A DNA stretch of 59,843 nt from Phaeobacter sp. B1627 (lineage in GTDB: Bacteria > Pseudomonadota > Alphaproteobacteria > Rhodobacterales > Rhodobacteraceae). A program made the translations under genes and the position numbers. The stretch spans positions 1 to 59,843 of the forward strand of contig NZ_VCNK01000026.1 in the NCBI RefSeq assembly GCF_006265095.1. Reading direction: 5' to 3'. Each line of letters starts with the position of its first letter. The stretch's first letter is position 1. This document shows, in pieces, positions 52,651-59,843 of the stretch. Under the pieces are notes generated by a model, which made no database searches, was not told where the DNA came from, and was given only the letters and a program-made list of their open reading frames with translations.

Positions 52651-53418
52651 ATGCAAAAAATGAACAGATTTGCCGCCGCCACCGCTGCACTCTTGCTGAG
52701 CACCGGCATAGCCAGCGCCGATGTGAAAATCGGCATCGCTGCAGAACCCTATCCCCCCTTCGCCGAAAAGGCCGCCGATGGCAGCTGGCAGGGCTGGGAA
52801 GTCGAAATGATCGGCGCCATATGTGCCGCGATGGAAGAGAGTTGCGAGATCGTCCCGGTTGCATGGGATGGCATTATTCCGGCCCTGTTGTCGGAAAAGA
52901 TGGACGTCATCATGGCCTCCATGTCGATCACCGAAGAGCGCATGAAGACCATCAGCTTTTCCGACAAATACTACAACACACCTGCGGTTCTGATCGGCCC
53001 CAAATCGATGGAGCTGACCGGCGACCCCGCCAGCCTTGACGGGAAATATGTCGGTGTTCAGGTCTCCACCACTCACGCAAACTTTGTGGACGCTCATTTT
53101 GGCGAGACCGCAGAGATCAAGACCTACAACACTTTCGACGAGCACAATCAGGATTTGGTTGCAGGCCGCGTCGATGCAGTCGTGGGCGACAGTCTGGCGT
53201 TTCAGGACTTTCTGAACAGCGACGCCGGACAGGGTTTTGAAATCAAGGCCGAACTCGCCGATGTCGCGATCTTCGGTCCCGGTGTGGGCGGTGGCCTTCG
53301 CAAGGACGACACAGAGCTGCGCGACAAGATGAACGCCGCTATCCAGAAAATCCGGGACGACGGCACGTATAAAAAAATCTCCGACAAATACTTCGATTTC
53401 GACATCTACGGCGGCTGA
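52651..53418 (+). CDS. polar amino-acid ABC transporter binding protein
   Basis: Periplasmic binding protein of the SBP_bac_3 family, 255 residues, with a clear signal peptide (NRFAAATAALLLSTGIASA). KIGIAAEPYPPFAEK, GWEVEMIGAICAAMEESCEIVP, LLSEKMDVIMASMSITEERMKTISFSDKYY and the C-terminal IRDDGTYKKISDKYFDFDIYG are typical of Lys/Arg/Orn/His-binding proteins. Together with the downstream enzyme, a modified arginine is a reasonable ligand, but that is inference. Confidence 0.92.
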   Translation: MQKMNRFAAATAALLLSTGIASADVKIGIAAEPYPPFAEKAADGSWQGWEVEMIGAICAAMEESCEIVPVAWDGIIPALLSEKMDVIMASMSITEERMKTISFSDKYYNTPAVLIGPKSMELTGDPASLDGKYVGVQVSTTHANFVDAHFGETAEIKTYNTFDEHNQDLVAGRVDAVVGDSLAFQDFLNSDAGQGFEIKAELADVAIFGPGVGGGLRKDDTELRDKMNAAIQKIRDDGTYKKISDKYFDFDIYGG

Positions 53419-53488
53419 TCCCTGCTGAACTGACCGGGTTGCGCCGCAGGTGCAGCCCGGCATCTTATGTGACGAAAGCCTCCGCCCC

Positions 53489-54202
53489 ATGGACAGTGCC
53501 CTCGATCTCCTTGCCCTGCGCCCGCCCGGTTGGGGCGGCAATCTGCTGATGGGACTGCTGCGGACGGTGCAGATCGCGGCGGGGGCCTATGCGCTTGGGC
53601 TGATCATTGGCCTGTGCGGCGCCTTGGGAAAACTGCATGGCGGTGTCGCGCTGCGCTGGGGGCTGGAAATCTATACCACCGTGATCCGTGCCGTGCCCGA
53701 GCTGGTGCTGATCTTGCTGCTCTACTATGTCGGCACGGACCTTTTGAATGCCGGACGCGCGGCATTGGGTCTGGAGCGCGCCGACATCAGCGGTCTCTGG
53801 GCCGGGATCTATGTCATCGGATTGGTTCAGGGGGCCTATTCCACCGAAGTGTTCCGGGGGGCATTTCAGGCGGTGCCGCGGGGTCAGATCGAGGCGGCCC
53901 GGGCGATGGGATTACCGCCGCTGAAGGTCCTTCGCCGCATCACCCTGCCGATCATGTTGCCCTACGCGCTGCCGGGTTTGTCAAATCTCTGGCTGATCAC
54001 GACCAAGGACACGGCATTGCTGGCCGTCGTGGGATTTGGCGAATTGGCACTGGAGACCAAACAGGCTGCTGGCGCGACGCGGGAATATTTCATGTTCTAC
54101 ATGGCCGCCGGGCTGCTTTACCTGATGCTCACTCTGGTCTCCACTCTGGGCTTCAGCTTGCTGGAACGCCGCCTGCGGCGTGGCCAGCCGACGCAGACGT
54201 AG
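53489..54202 (+). CDS. amino-acid ABC transporter permease 1
   Basis: HisQ/ArtQ-type inner-membrane permease, 237 residues. LLRTVQIAAGAYALGLIIGL starts the first helix, and the ATPase-contact loop is QIEAARAMGLPPLKVLRRITLPIMLPYALPGLSN. The ATG at 53489 gives the usual short N terminus; the frame extends to 53450 without homology. It pairs with the next permease. Confidence 0.91.
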   Translation: MDSALDLLALRPPGWGGNLLMGLLRTVQIAAGAYALGLIIGLCGALGKLHGGVALRWGLEIYTTVIRAVPELVLILLLYYVGTDLLNAGRAALGLERADISGLWAGIYVIGLVQGAYSTEVFRGAFQAVPRGQIEAARAMGLPPLKVLRRITLPIMLPYALPGLSNLWLITTKDTALLAVVGFGELALETKQAAGATREYFMFYMAAGLLYLMLTLVSTLGFSLLERRLRRGQPTQT

Positions 54203-54215
54203 AGGGGCGCGCAAG

Positions 54216-54908
54216 ATGGAATGGTACTGGCTGCCGGAATACGCGCCGAAATTTCTGGAAGGGCTTTGGGTCACCCTTCAGCTTTTGGGCCTGTCGATTT
54301 TCTTTGGCATGACACTGGCAATCCCGATCGGGCTGGTACAGGTCATCGGCCCCTGGCCGCTTGCCTGGGCCGCGCGCGCCTTTTGCACAGTAATCCGTGG
54401 CACGCCGCTGCTGATCCAGCTGTGGCTGATTTACTACGGTCTCGGCTCGTTGTTCCCCTTTATCCCCGGCATCCGCGAAACACTGATCTGGCCGCTCCTG
54501 CGAGAGGCCTTTCCCTATGCCGTTGTTGCTTTTTCGCTGAGTGTTGCGGGCTATGAGGGCGAGATCATGCGCGGCGCCTTTCGCAGCGTTCCGCGCGGCG
54601 AGCTGGAGGCGGCGCGGGCCATGGGCATGCCCCCCTTCACCGTGCTGCGCCGAATATGGCTGCCGAGAGCCTTGCAGAACGTGTTTCCCACCTTGGCCGG
54701 CGAATTCATCCTGACGCTGAAATCGACGCCTCTGGCGGCGACCATCACTGTCTTTGAGGTCTACGGCGTCGGCGGCATCGTCCGGCAGGAGACCTACCGC
54801 ATCTACGAGCCACTTCTGTTTGTGGCGCTGATCTACCTCTGCCTGACCTTCGCGCTGGTGGTGGCTTTCCGGCTGATGGAACGCCGGATGCCGCGCCATT
54901 CGGCCTGA
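54216..54908 (+). CDS. amino-acid ABC transporter permease 2
   Basis: HisM/ArtM-type permease, 230 residues. EGLWVTLQLLGLSIFFGMTLAIPIG is the first helix, RGTPLLIQLWLIYYGLG a conserved block, and ELEAARAMGMPPFTVLRRIWLPRALQNVFPTLAGEF the ATPase-contact loop. The ATG at 54216 follows an AGAGGGG site; the frame from 54180 overlaps permease 1 and is not homologous. Confidence 0.91.
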   Translation: MEWYWLPEYAPKFLEGLWVTLQLLGLSIFFGMTLAIPIGLVQVIGPWPLAWAARAFCTVIRGTPLLIQLWLIYYGLGSLFPFIPGIRETLIWPLLREAFPYAVVAFSLSVAGYEGEIMRGAFRSVPRGELEAARAMGMPPFTVLRRIWLPRALQNVFPTLAGEFILTLKSTPLAATITVFEVYGVGGIVRQETYRIYEPLLFVALIYLCLTFALVVAFRLMERRMPRHSA

Positions 54909-54945
54909 GACGCCCCTGAACTGATCTGACAAAGGAATCCTCCCC

Positions 54946-55743
54946 ATGACGGACCGCTCTTTCCGTTTTACCCATGCCATCTCGCGTCGGCCCAGCGCCA
55001 GCATCACAGACGGGTTGCGGGCAGTAGATGTCGGAACGCCCGACCTCGCCCTGTTTCAGACGCACCACGCCCAGTATATCGAGGCCCTGCGTGACACCGG
55101 CGCCGAGGTCACCCTGCTGGACCCGCTGGAGCCCTACCCGGATGCGGTTTTTGTCGAAGACACCGCATTGTGCCTGCCTGAAGGGGCCATCATCATGCGC
55201 CCCGGCGCGCCCTCCCGGCTGGGCGAGGCTGCAGAAATGGCACCGCATCTGCGCGCGCTTTACGGCGAGGTCCGAGAAATCACCGGCACCGAGAGCTATA
55301 TCGAGGGCGGCGACATTCTGACCACCGAGCGCGAAATCCTCGTGGGCCGGTCCGCCCGCACCAATGCAGCCGGGATTGCAGAGCTGCGCGCCCGGGTCGC
55401 CGACTGGGGCTATAGCGTGCGGGAAGTCATCACCCCGAAAGGCGTGCTGCATTTCAAGACCGATTGTTCACTTCTCGACGCGACCACGGTTTTGGCCACA
55501 GAGCGGCTGGCGGCATCGGGATGTTTTGACGGATATCAGGTCATCCATACCACCGAAGGCGAGGAAGCAGCCGCCAATACCATCCGCTTCAATGACCTTG
55601 TGCTGATGCCCGCAGGCTTCGCCGCGACTCGTGAGCGGCTCGTGAACGCAGGATACACGGTGCGTGAGATCGGAAACTCCGAGGCCGCCAAAGTGGATGG
55701 CGGAATGTCCTGCCTGTCCCTGAGGTTCACACCAACCCGCTGA
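54946..55743 (+). CDS. dimethylarginine dimethylaminohydrolase-like enzyme
   Basis: Member of the amidinotransferase/arginine-deiminase fold, 265 residues, like bacterial DDAH, which hydrolyses N-omega-methylated arginines to citrulline and methylamines. The catalytic residues are placed as in that family: Glu120 in SYIEGGD, His169 in GVLHFKTDCSLLD, Cys256 in GGMSCLSLRF. PDAVFVEDTALCLPEGAI is the substrate-loop block. It is the last gene of the amino-acid ABC operon and is followed by a strong terminator, so uptake and breakdown of a methylarginine is the likely unit function. A citrullinase-like or other guanidine substrate remains possible. Confidence 0.88.
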   Translation: MTDRSFRFTHAISRRPSASITDGLRAVDVGTPDLALFQTHHAQYIEALRDTGAEVTLLDPLEPYPDAVFVEDTALCLPEGAIIMRPGAPSRLGEAAEMAPHLRALYGEVREITGTESYIEGGDILTTEREILVGRSARTNAAGIAELRARVADWGYSVREVITPKGVLHFKTDCSLLDATTVLATERLAASGCFDGYQVIHTTEGEEAAANTIRFNDLVLMPAGFAATRERLVNAGYTVREIGNSEAAKVDGGMSCLSLRFTPTR

Positions 55744-55770
55744 ATAGGATACATATTTCCGCCCACCGCA

Positions 55771-55816
55771 AGGGGCGCCCCGGCAATCACTCCGGGGCGC
55801 CCCTTTGGTTTTTTCG
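55771..55816 (+). terminator. terminator after the dimethylargininase-like gene
   Basis: Perfect 13-bp arms AGGGGCGCCCCGG (55771-55783) and CCGGGGCGCCCCT (55792-55804) with loop CAATCACT, followed by TTGGTTTTTT. It closes the amino-acid transport operon. Confidence 0.93.
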
Positions 55817-55877
55817 CGCCGCACAGGGCCACCGTCAAAAAAGTGAAACACGAATCGACTACCTCTGCCCCCGTTGA

Positions 55878-55891
55878 TGCACACGTGTGCA
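55878..55891. promoter_or_regulatory. palindromic operator candidate, sugar ABC operon
   Basis: TGCACACGTGTGCA is a perfect 14-base palindrome 64 bp before the binding-protein start. Its outer bases match the TGCAC...GTGCA palindrome upstream of the amino-acid operon. It fits a dimeric repressor (LacI, GntR or similar); no regulator gene is seen in the window. Confidence 0.5.
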
Positions 55892-55954
55892 CGACACCGG
55901 AACATATACGCCAAATCACATCGCTCCCATGACCAACCAAACGGGGAAACGACC

Positions 55955-57301
55955 ATGACAAACCTGCGCGCTCTTCTTGCAACCACGGCTCTGGTGGCCT
56001 GCGGCACTGCCGCTGCGGCCAGGGATATTACCATCGACGTCTGGGCCGGCGGCTCCAATGACGCGGACAGCTACCGCTGGGAGGCTATCGAACTCGCGGC
56101 CGACATCCTGGAGCGTGAATACGCCATCCAGGGCGAAGAGCTGAACATCACCATCGAAGCCAAGCGCGACTTTGGCGGATGGGACGAGTTCAAACAGTCC
56201 GTGACGCTCGCGGCAGAGGCAGGCACCGCACCGGCCATCGTCGTGACCTCGCATCTCGACATCGCGCCCTGGTCCCAGGCCGGCTATATCGTGCCCGTCG
56301 AGGATTATCTGGATCTGGATTCCTGGCCCCTGAATGACATTTACCCGAACCTGATGGAAATCGCGGCCTATGATGGCGTGCAATGGGGCCTGCCGCAGGA
56401 CGCCGAAAGCCGTCCGTTCTTCTTCTGGAAGGACACCATGAAGGGCATCGGCTATTCCGACGCCGAAATCGACGCGCTGCCCGCGAAGGTGGCCTCTGGT
56501 GACTACACCCTGCGCAATGTGCTGGAAGACGCCAAGAAAGCCGTGGAATTGGGCCTCGTCGAAGAGGGGTATGGCTTCTACCCCCGTGTCTCGAACGGGC
56601 CGGATTACGCCCAGTTCTATCAGTCCTTTGGCGGCCAGCTACAGGATCCCGAGACCGGCAAGCTGGTGCTGGACAAGGCCGCAATGGAAGAGATGTACCA
56701 GTTCTTCGTTGATGCAGTGGCCGCAGGTGTCACTCGCAAGAACCACATCGGCACCGAATGGAGCCAGTGGTACAACGAAGTTGCCAACGGCAAGGCGGCC
56801 CTGTGGCACGGCGGCACCTGGCACTATGCCCGGTACACCGGCAAAGAGGGCAACGAGGATTTCTTCGGCACCATCCAGTTCTCGCTGATCCCCTCCGGCA
56901 ACGATACAGGCCGCGCCAATACGATCACCCATCCGCTCGTCTATCTCATGACAGATCAACAGGATGACATGATCGAAGATGTGGCGGCTCAGCTGATCAA
57001 AATCGCCTCGGAGCCGCGCATGAACTCTCTGCATGCGATCAAATCTGCCCACCTTGGCATCACCCGGCAGCAGTCCAATGTTGAGCTGTACTCCGGCAAC
57101 CGCTGGGCAGATGAGGCCACAACCCGCCTTCTGGGAACCGCGAATGCACAGCCCAACCACCTGCAATACGGTGCCTTCTCTGAAACGATGTGGAAAGGGC
57201 TGGAGGCGGCCTGGACCGGCGTTCAGACCCCGGCAGAGGCAGTCGCCGCCGTCGAAGCGGAACTGAAGGCCAAGCTTGGCGACGAACTGATCGTCCGCTG
57301 A
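55955..57301 (+). CDS. sugar ABC transporter binding protein
   Basis: Extracellular solute-binding protein family 1, 448 residues, with a signal peptide (NLRALLATTALVACGTAAAA). ITIDVWAGGSNDADSYRW begins the mature fold, WDEFKQSVTLAAEAGTAPAIVVTSHLDIAPWSQAGYIVPVEDYLDL is the conserved membrane-proximal region, and ANGKAALWHGGTWHY is a later block. The ATG at 55955 follows a GGGGAAACG site; the frame upstream lacks a signal peptide. First gene of a sugar-import operon; the sugar is not identifiable. Confidence 0.92.
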   Translation: MTNLRALLATTALVACGTAAAARDITIDVWAGGSNDADSYRWEAIELAADILEREYAIQGEELNITIEAKRDFGGWDEFKQSVTLAAEAGTAPAIVVTSHLDIAPWSQAGYIVPVEDYLDLDSWPLNDIYPNLMEIAAYDGVQWGLPQDAESRPFFFWKDTMKGIGYSDAEIDALPAKVASGDYTLRNVLEDAKKAVELGLVEEGYGFYPRVSNGPDYAQFYQSFGGQLQDPETGKLVLDKAAMEEMYQFFVDAVAAGVTRKNHIGTEWSQWYNEVANGKAALWHGGTWHYARYTGKEGNEDFFGTIQFSLIPSGNDTGRANTITHPLVYLMTDQQDDMIEDVAAQLIKIASEPRMNSLHAIKSAHLGITRQQSNVELYSGNRWADEATTRLLGTANAQPNHLQYGAFSETMWKGLEAAWTGVQTPAEAVAAVEAELKAKLGDELIVR

Positions 57302-57361
57302 ATTTCTTCCCCCCAAGAAGATTGGGAGGGCGGTCCGCCGCCTTCCCACCTTTGACCTTAT

Positions 57362-57391
57362 CACCTCAGACATCATCACCTCAGACATCGG
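57362..57391. repeat. 15-bp direct duplication before permease 1
   Basis: CACCTCAGACATCAT is followed directly by CACCTCAGACATCGG, ending 9 bp before the permease ATG. The copies lie where the ribosome binding site would be expected, so copy number could alter spacing or access of that site. Confidence 0.65.
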
Positions 57392-57399
57392 GACTTGTC

Positions 57400-58701
57400 A
57401 TGCGCAGAGTAAACTGGCTGGGCCTCGCTTTCCTCAGCCCCGCCCTTGTCATGGTGGCGTTGTTCTTCCTGTTGCCCGTGGTTTTGACGGGGTTCTTTGC
57501 TTTTACCAATATGTCGACCGCCACTGGCGTCACCGGTGGAGAATATCTGCTGAACAGTGCCACGCTGCGGAGTCTTGCGGATGACGGCCTGCCGCAGGAC
57601 ACATTGGAGAAACTCGCGTCAGGCGGCTACCGGGTGGATGCGGAGGGGCTGGCCGCGCTGGCCGCCGCGACAACGCCCGCCACCGCAGCCGAGATGGAAC
57701 GCCTGCATGGCGGCGCTGAATTCACCGACCGTCGCGACATGGAACGGGCGCTCAAGGATCTCCGCGACAATGCAATTCGCAAAACGCGCGAGCGTAAGGA
57801 AGCCGCCGAGCTGTTCAAACGGTCGATCCTGAACGAACGCTTCGCTGACGAAGCCCAGTTTGCCGCGGCTCTGGCCGACACGGGGATTGCCCCCTCCCAC
57901 GCAGCACAGGTCACCGCCGGGGCCTATACCGGCTGGGTCTGGACCACAGAGAACGTGTCGCTGCTCTTTGCCCTGCCCTCCACCCTGCGGTATGCCGCAA
58001 ACACGGCCCTCTATGTGACGCTGACGCTCGCCTTCAGCGTAGGCTTTGGATTGTTTCTCGCCATTACCACCTTCTACCTGCCAAAGGGCCAGGCGACGAC
58101 GTTCCGGGCAATCTGGTTCCTGCCCCGCATCCTGCCTCCGGTGCTCTACGTCATGATGTGGCGCTGGTTCACCTGGGACACCGGCTTTTTGGCCACCTTC
58201 AGCGGATATTTCGGGGCCAGCCCAAAGAACTGGATGCTCGACACCTCCTACCACGCCTGGACTGCGGTTGTGCTGATCAATGGCTTTGTCGGCTCGTCGA
58301 TGGGGATGATCATATTCTCCTCCGCGATCCGGGCCATTCCGAGTTCCATGCTGTTGGCCAGCGAGGTGGATGGCGCCAGCCGCTGGCAGCAGGTGCGCTG
58401 GATCATCCTGCCGCAACTGTCCTGGCCGATCCTGTTTATTACCTGCTACCAGACGCTGTCGCTCCTGACCTCGTTTGAATATATCCTGCTGGCCACCGAC
58501 GGCGGCCCGGGGCGGTCAACAGAAGTCTGGTCGCTGGCCGCCTATCACACGGCGCTCAACAACTATGGCGGCAATCTGGAATATGGGTTGGGCGCCGCCT
58601 TTGCGCTGGTTCTGGTGGTGATGGGGATCCTTGCAAGCTTGCTCTATTTCCGCCTGTTCAACTTCAAACGACTGATCACCACGCCACTGATCGAAGGATG
58701 A
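57400..58701 (+). CDS. sugar ABC transporter permease (MalF-like)
   Basis: Inner-membrane permease of the binding-protein-dependent sugar family, 433 residues. The first helix (NWLGLAFLSPALVMVALFFLLPVVLTG) is followed by about 150 hydrophilic, Ala- and Arg-rich residues before the next helix, an unusually long extracytoplasmic segment. The ATPase-contact loop is MLLASEVDGASRWQQVRWIILPQLSWPILF. ATG at 57400 chosen because the upstream frame is not hydrophobic. The stop overlaps the next permease (ATGA). Confidence 0.9.
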   Translation: MRRVNWLGLAFLSPALVMVALFFLLPVVLTGFFAFTNMSTATGVTGGEYLLNSATLRSLADDGLPQDTLEKLASGGYRVDAEGLAALAAATTPATAAEMERLHGGAEFTDRRDMERALKDLRDNAIRKTRERKEAAELFKRSILNERFADEAQFAAALADTGIAPSHAAQVTAGAYTGWVWTTENVSLLFALPSTLRYAANTALYVTLTLAFSVGFGLFLAITTFYLPKGQATTFRAIWFLPRILPPVLYVMMWRWFTWDTGFLATFSGYFGASPKNWMLDTSYHAWTAVVLINGFVGSSMGMIIFSSAIRAIPSSMLLASEVDGASRWQQVRWIILPQLSWPILFITCYQTLSLLTSFEYILLATDGGPGRSTEVWSLAAYHTALNNYGGNLEYGLGAAFALVLVVMGILASLLYFRLFNFKRLITTPLIEG

Positions 58702-59540
58702 CACGGATGTCCCCGCACTCTTCCCACCGCAACTGGCCCATTCTGTTGGTGCTGTCGCTGGTCTCTTTGCCGTTGATGATCATGTGCGCCTACTCGGTGA
58801 TCGACGCCTTTACCGACACTGGACCAGGCACGCTGCTGCCCGCGCGTGTCACGCTGGAACATTTCCGCTTTCTTTGGGAACCGGTGGCCGAGGGTCGCGG
58901 CAGCATCTGGACCGCCACCGCGAATACGTTCATCTTTGCGGCGACTTCGGCTCTGGTCGTGACCATGGTGTCGCTGACGGCGGGCTATGCCCTGTCGAGA
59001 CTGAATTTCCCGGCACGCGGCTTTTTCCTTGCCGGGCTCATCGTGCTGCATGCCTTTCCGACCATCACGCTGATCATCGCCATTTTCCTGATCCTGCAGA
59101 TGCTGGGCCTCTATGACACGTTGATTGGCGTCATCGTGGTGAAAACCGCATTGGAGCTGCCCCTGGGGATCTGGATCATGAAGGGGTTCTACGACACCGT
59201 CCCGTGGGAGATCGAAATGGCCGGCGTTCAGGACGGGGCCAGTCGCGCGGCGGTCTGGTGGCATCTGGTGTTGCCACAGGTGCAACCGGGGCTGATGGCG
59301 CTGATCCTGTTTTCCTTTCTGTCGGGCTGGTCGGAATACATCCTGCCGCAGGTCCTGGCGCCGGGATCAGAGGCGCAGGTGCTGTCAACCTACCTCAACA
59401 GCCTGATACTTGACGACACCAAGGCCGACTTCAACCTGTTCAAGGCCGTGGGCCTGTTCTACGCGGCGCCCGTCGTCCTGATCTATCTCTTCTTTCAAAA
59501 GCACCTCATGAACATCTATGGCGGAGGCACCAAAGGCTGA
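58698..59540 (+). CDS. sugar ABC transporter permease (MalG-like)
   Basis: Second permease of the sugar transporter, 280 residues. WPILLVLSLVSLPLMIMCAYSVIDAF is the first helix, NTFIFAATSALVVTMVSLTAGYALSRL is typical, and the ATPase-contact loop is EIEMAGVQDGASRAAVWWHLVLPQVQPGLMALILFSFLSGWSEY. It overlaps permease 1 by four bases and shares one base with the ATPase start (TGATG). Confidence 0.93.
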   Translation: MTRMSPHSSHRNWPILLVLSLVSLPLMIMCAYSVIDAFTDTGPGTLLPARVTLEHFRFLWEPVAEGRGSIWTATANTFIFAATSALVVTMVSLTAGYALSRLNFPARGFFLAGLIVLHAFPTITLIIAIFLILQMLGLYDTLIGVIVVKTALELPLGIWIMKGFYDTVPWEIEMAGVQDGASRAAVWWHLVLPQVQPGLMALILFSFLSGWSEYILPQVLAPGSEAQVLSTYLNSLILDDTKADFNLFKAVGLFYAAPVVLIYLFFQKHLMNIYGGGTKG

Positions 59541-59843
59541 TGCAACTTGATCTGATCGACTTCATCAAACGTTTCGGCGACACCACAGTGATCGAGAACA
59601 TGTCGCTCTCGGTTCAGTCGGGCGAAATGATCGCGCTCCTCGGCCCCTCGGGCTGTGGCAAGTCCACGACATTGTTTGCGATTTGCGGCATCCACCGCAT
59701 CGACGAGGGCCGACTGCTGTTTGGCGGCACCGACGTGGCCCACCTCCCAAGCCAGTCGCGAAACGTTGGCGTGGTTTTCCAGAATTACGCGCTCTATCCG
59801 CATATGACAGTAGCAGAGAACATTGCGTTTCCCTTGAAGGTTC
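59540..59843 (+). CDS. sugar ABC transporter ATPase (MalK/UgpC type), partial
   Basis: Only the first 101 codons are in the window; the gene runs off the right edge. MQLDLIDFIKRFGDTTVIENMSLSVQSGEM, Walker A GPSGCGKST and the Q-loop VGVVFQNYALYPHMTVAENIAFPLKV are characteristic of the CUT1 sugar ATPases. The rest of the protein, including Walker B, is outside. Confidence 0.92.
   Translation, partial: MQLDLIDFIKRFGDTTVIENMSLSVQSGEMIALLGPSGCGKSTTLFAICGIHRIDEGRLLFGGTDVAHLPSQSRNVGVVFQNYALYPHMTVAENIAFPLKV

Overview
The window looks like a chromosomal segment of a Rhodobacterales bacterium (roseobacter type). The signs are high GC content, dense operons with 4-base ATGA/GTGA overlaps, a NasTS-controlled nitrate locus, a complete aerobic (late cobalt insertion) cob operon behind cobalamin riboswitches, and many ABC transporters. 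The assignment rests on gene order and protein character, not on a database search.

Layout. 1-3970 is accessory DNA: an unrecognised 412-residue protein, a broken IS3-type transposase, an IS110-type transposase interrupted by a small palindromic insert, and the 3' stump of a Vsr endonuclease gene. It ends at the 3' end of a tRNA-Ser(UGA) gene. 4.3-9.9 kb is a housekeeping run: SPOR lipoprotein, D,D-carboxypeptidase, tmk, holB, tatD and a PhnP-like hydrolase. 10-14.5 kb holds an AEC transporter, a polar amino-acid ABC transporter and a MYG1-family protein.

14.8-25.7 kb is the nitrate assimilation locus, read leftward: nasT-nasS, then nrtA-nrtB-nrtC, a truncated nirB-like gene, nasA, and a dead trpD2-like gene. 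A leader before nrtA carries two hairpins with AATG loops followed by a terminator, which fits NasT (ANTAR) antitermination. The siroheme nitrite reductase domain and a normal nirD are missing, so the locus encodes nitrate uptake and reduction but not a visible nitrite-to-ammonium step.

25.9-31.2 kb carries a GAF histidine kinase, a large catalase and an FAD/NAD(P)-binding protein. 31.4-47.9 kb is the cobalamin region: cobO (leftward), then riboswitch 1 and a rightward operon (DUF1636-cobW-cobN-cobG-cobH-cobI-cobJ-cobL-cobE-cobM-cobB-cobA). cobK lies on the opposite strand, locked between cobJ and cobL. Riboswitch 2, a CbiM-like permease, a terminator and cobF follow. cobS/cobT and the late cobC/D/P/Q/U/V genes are not in the window.

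48-59.8 kb carries kynU-kynA (tryptophan to kynurenine), a probable hypothetical gene, an amino-acid ABC transporter followed by a dimethylarginine dimethylaminohydrolase-like enzyme, and a sugar ABC transporter (binding protein, two permeases, ATPase cut by the window end). A perfect TGCAC...GTGCA palindrome sits upstream of each of the last two operons.
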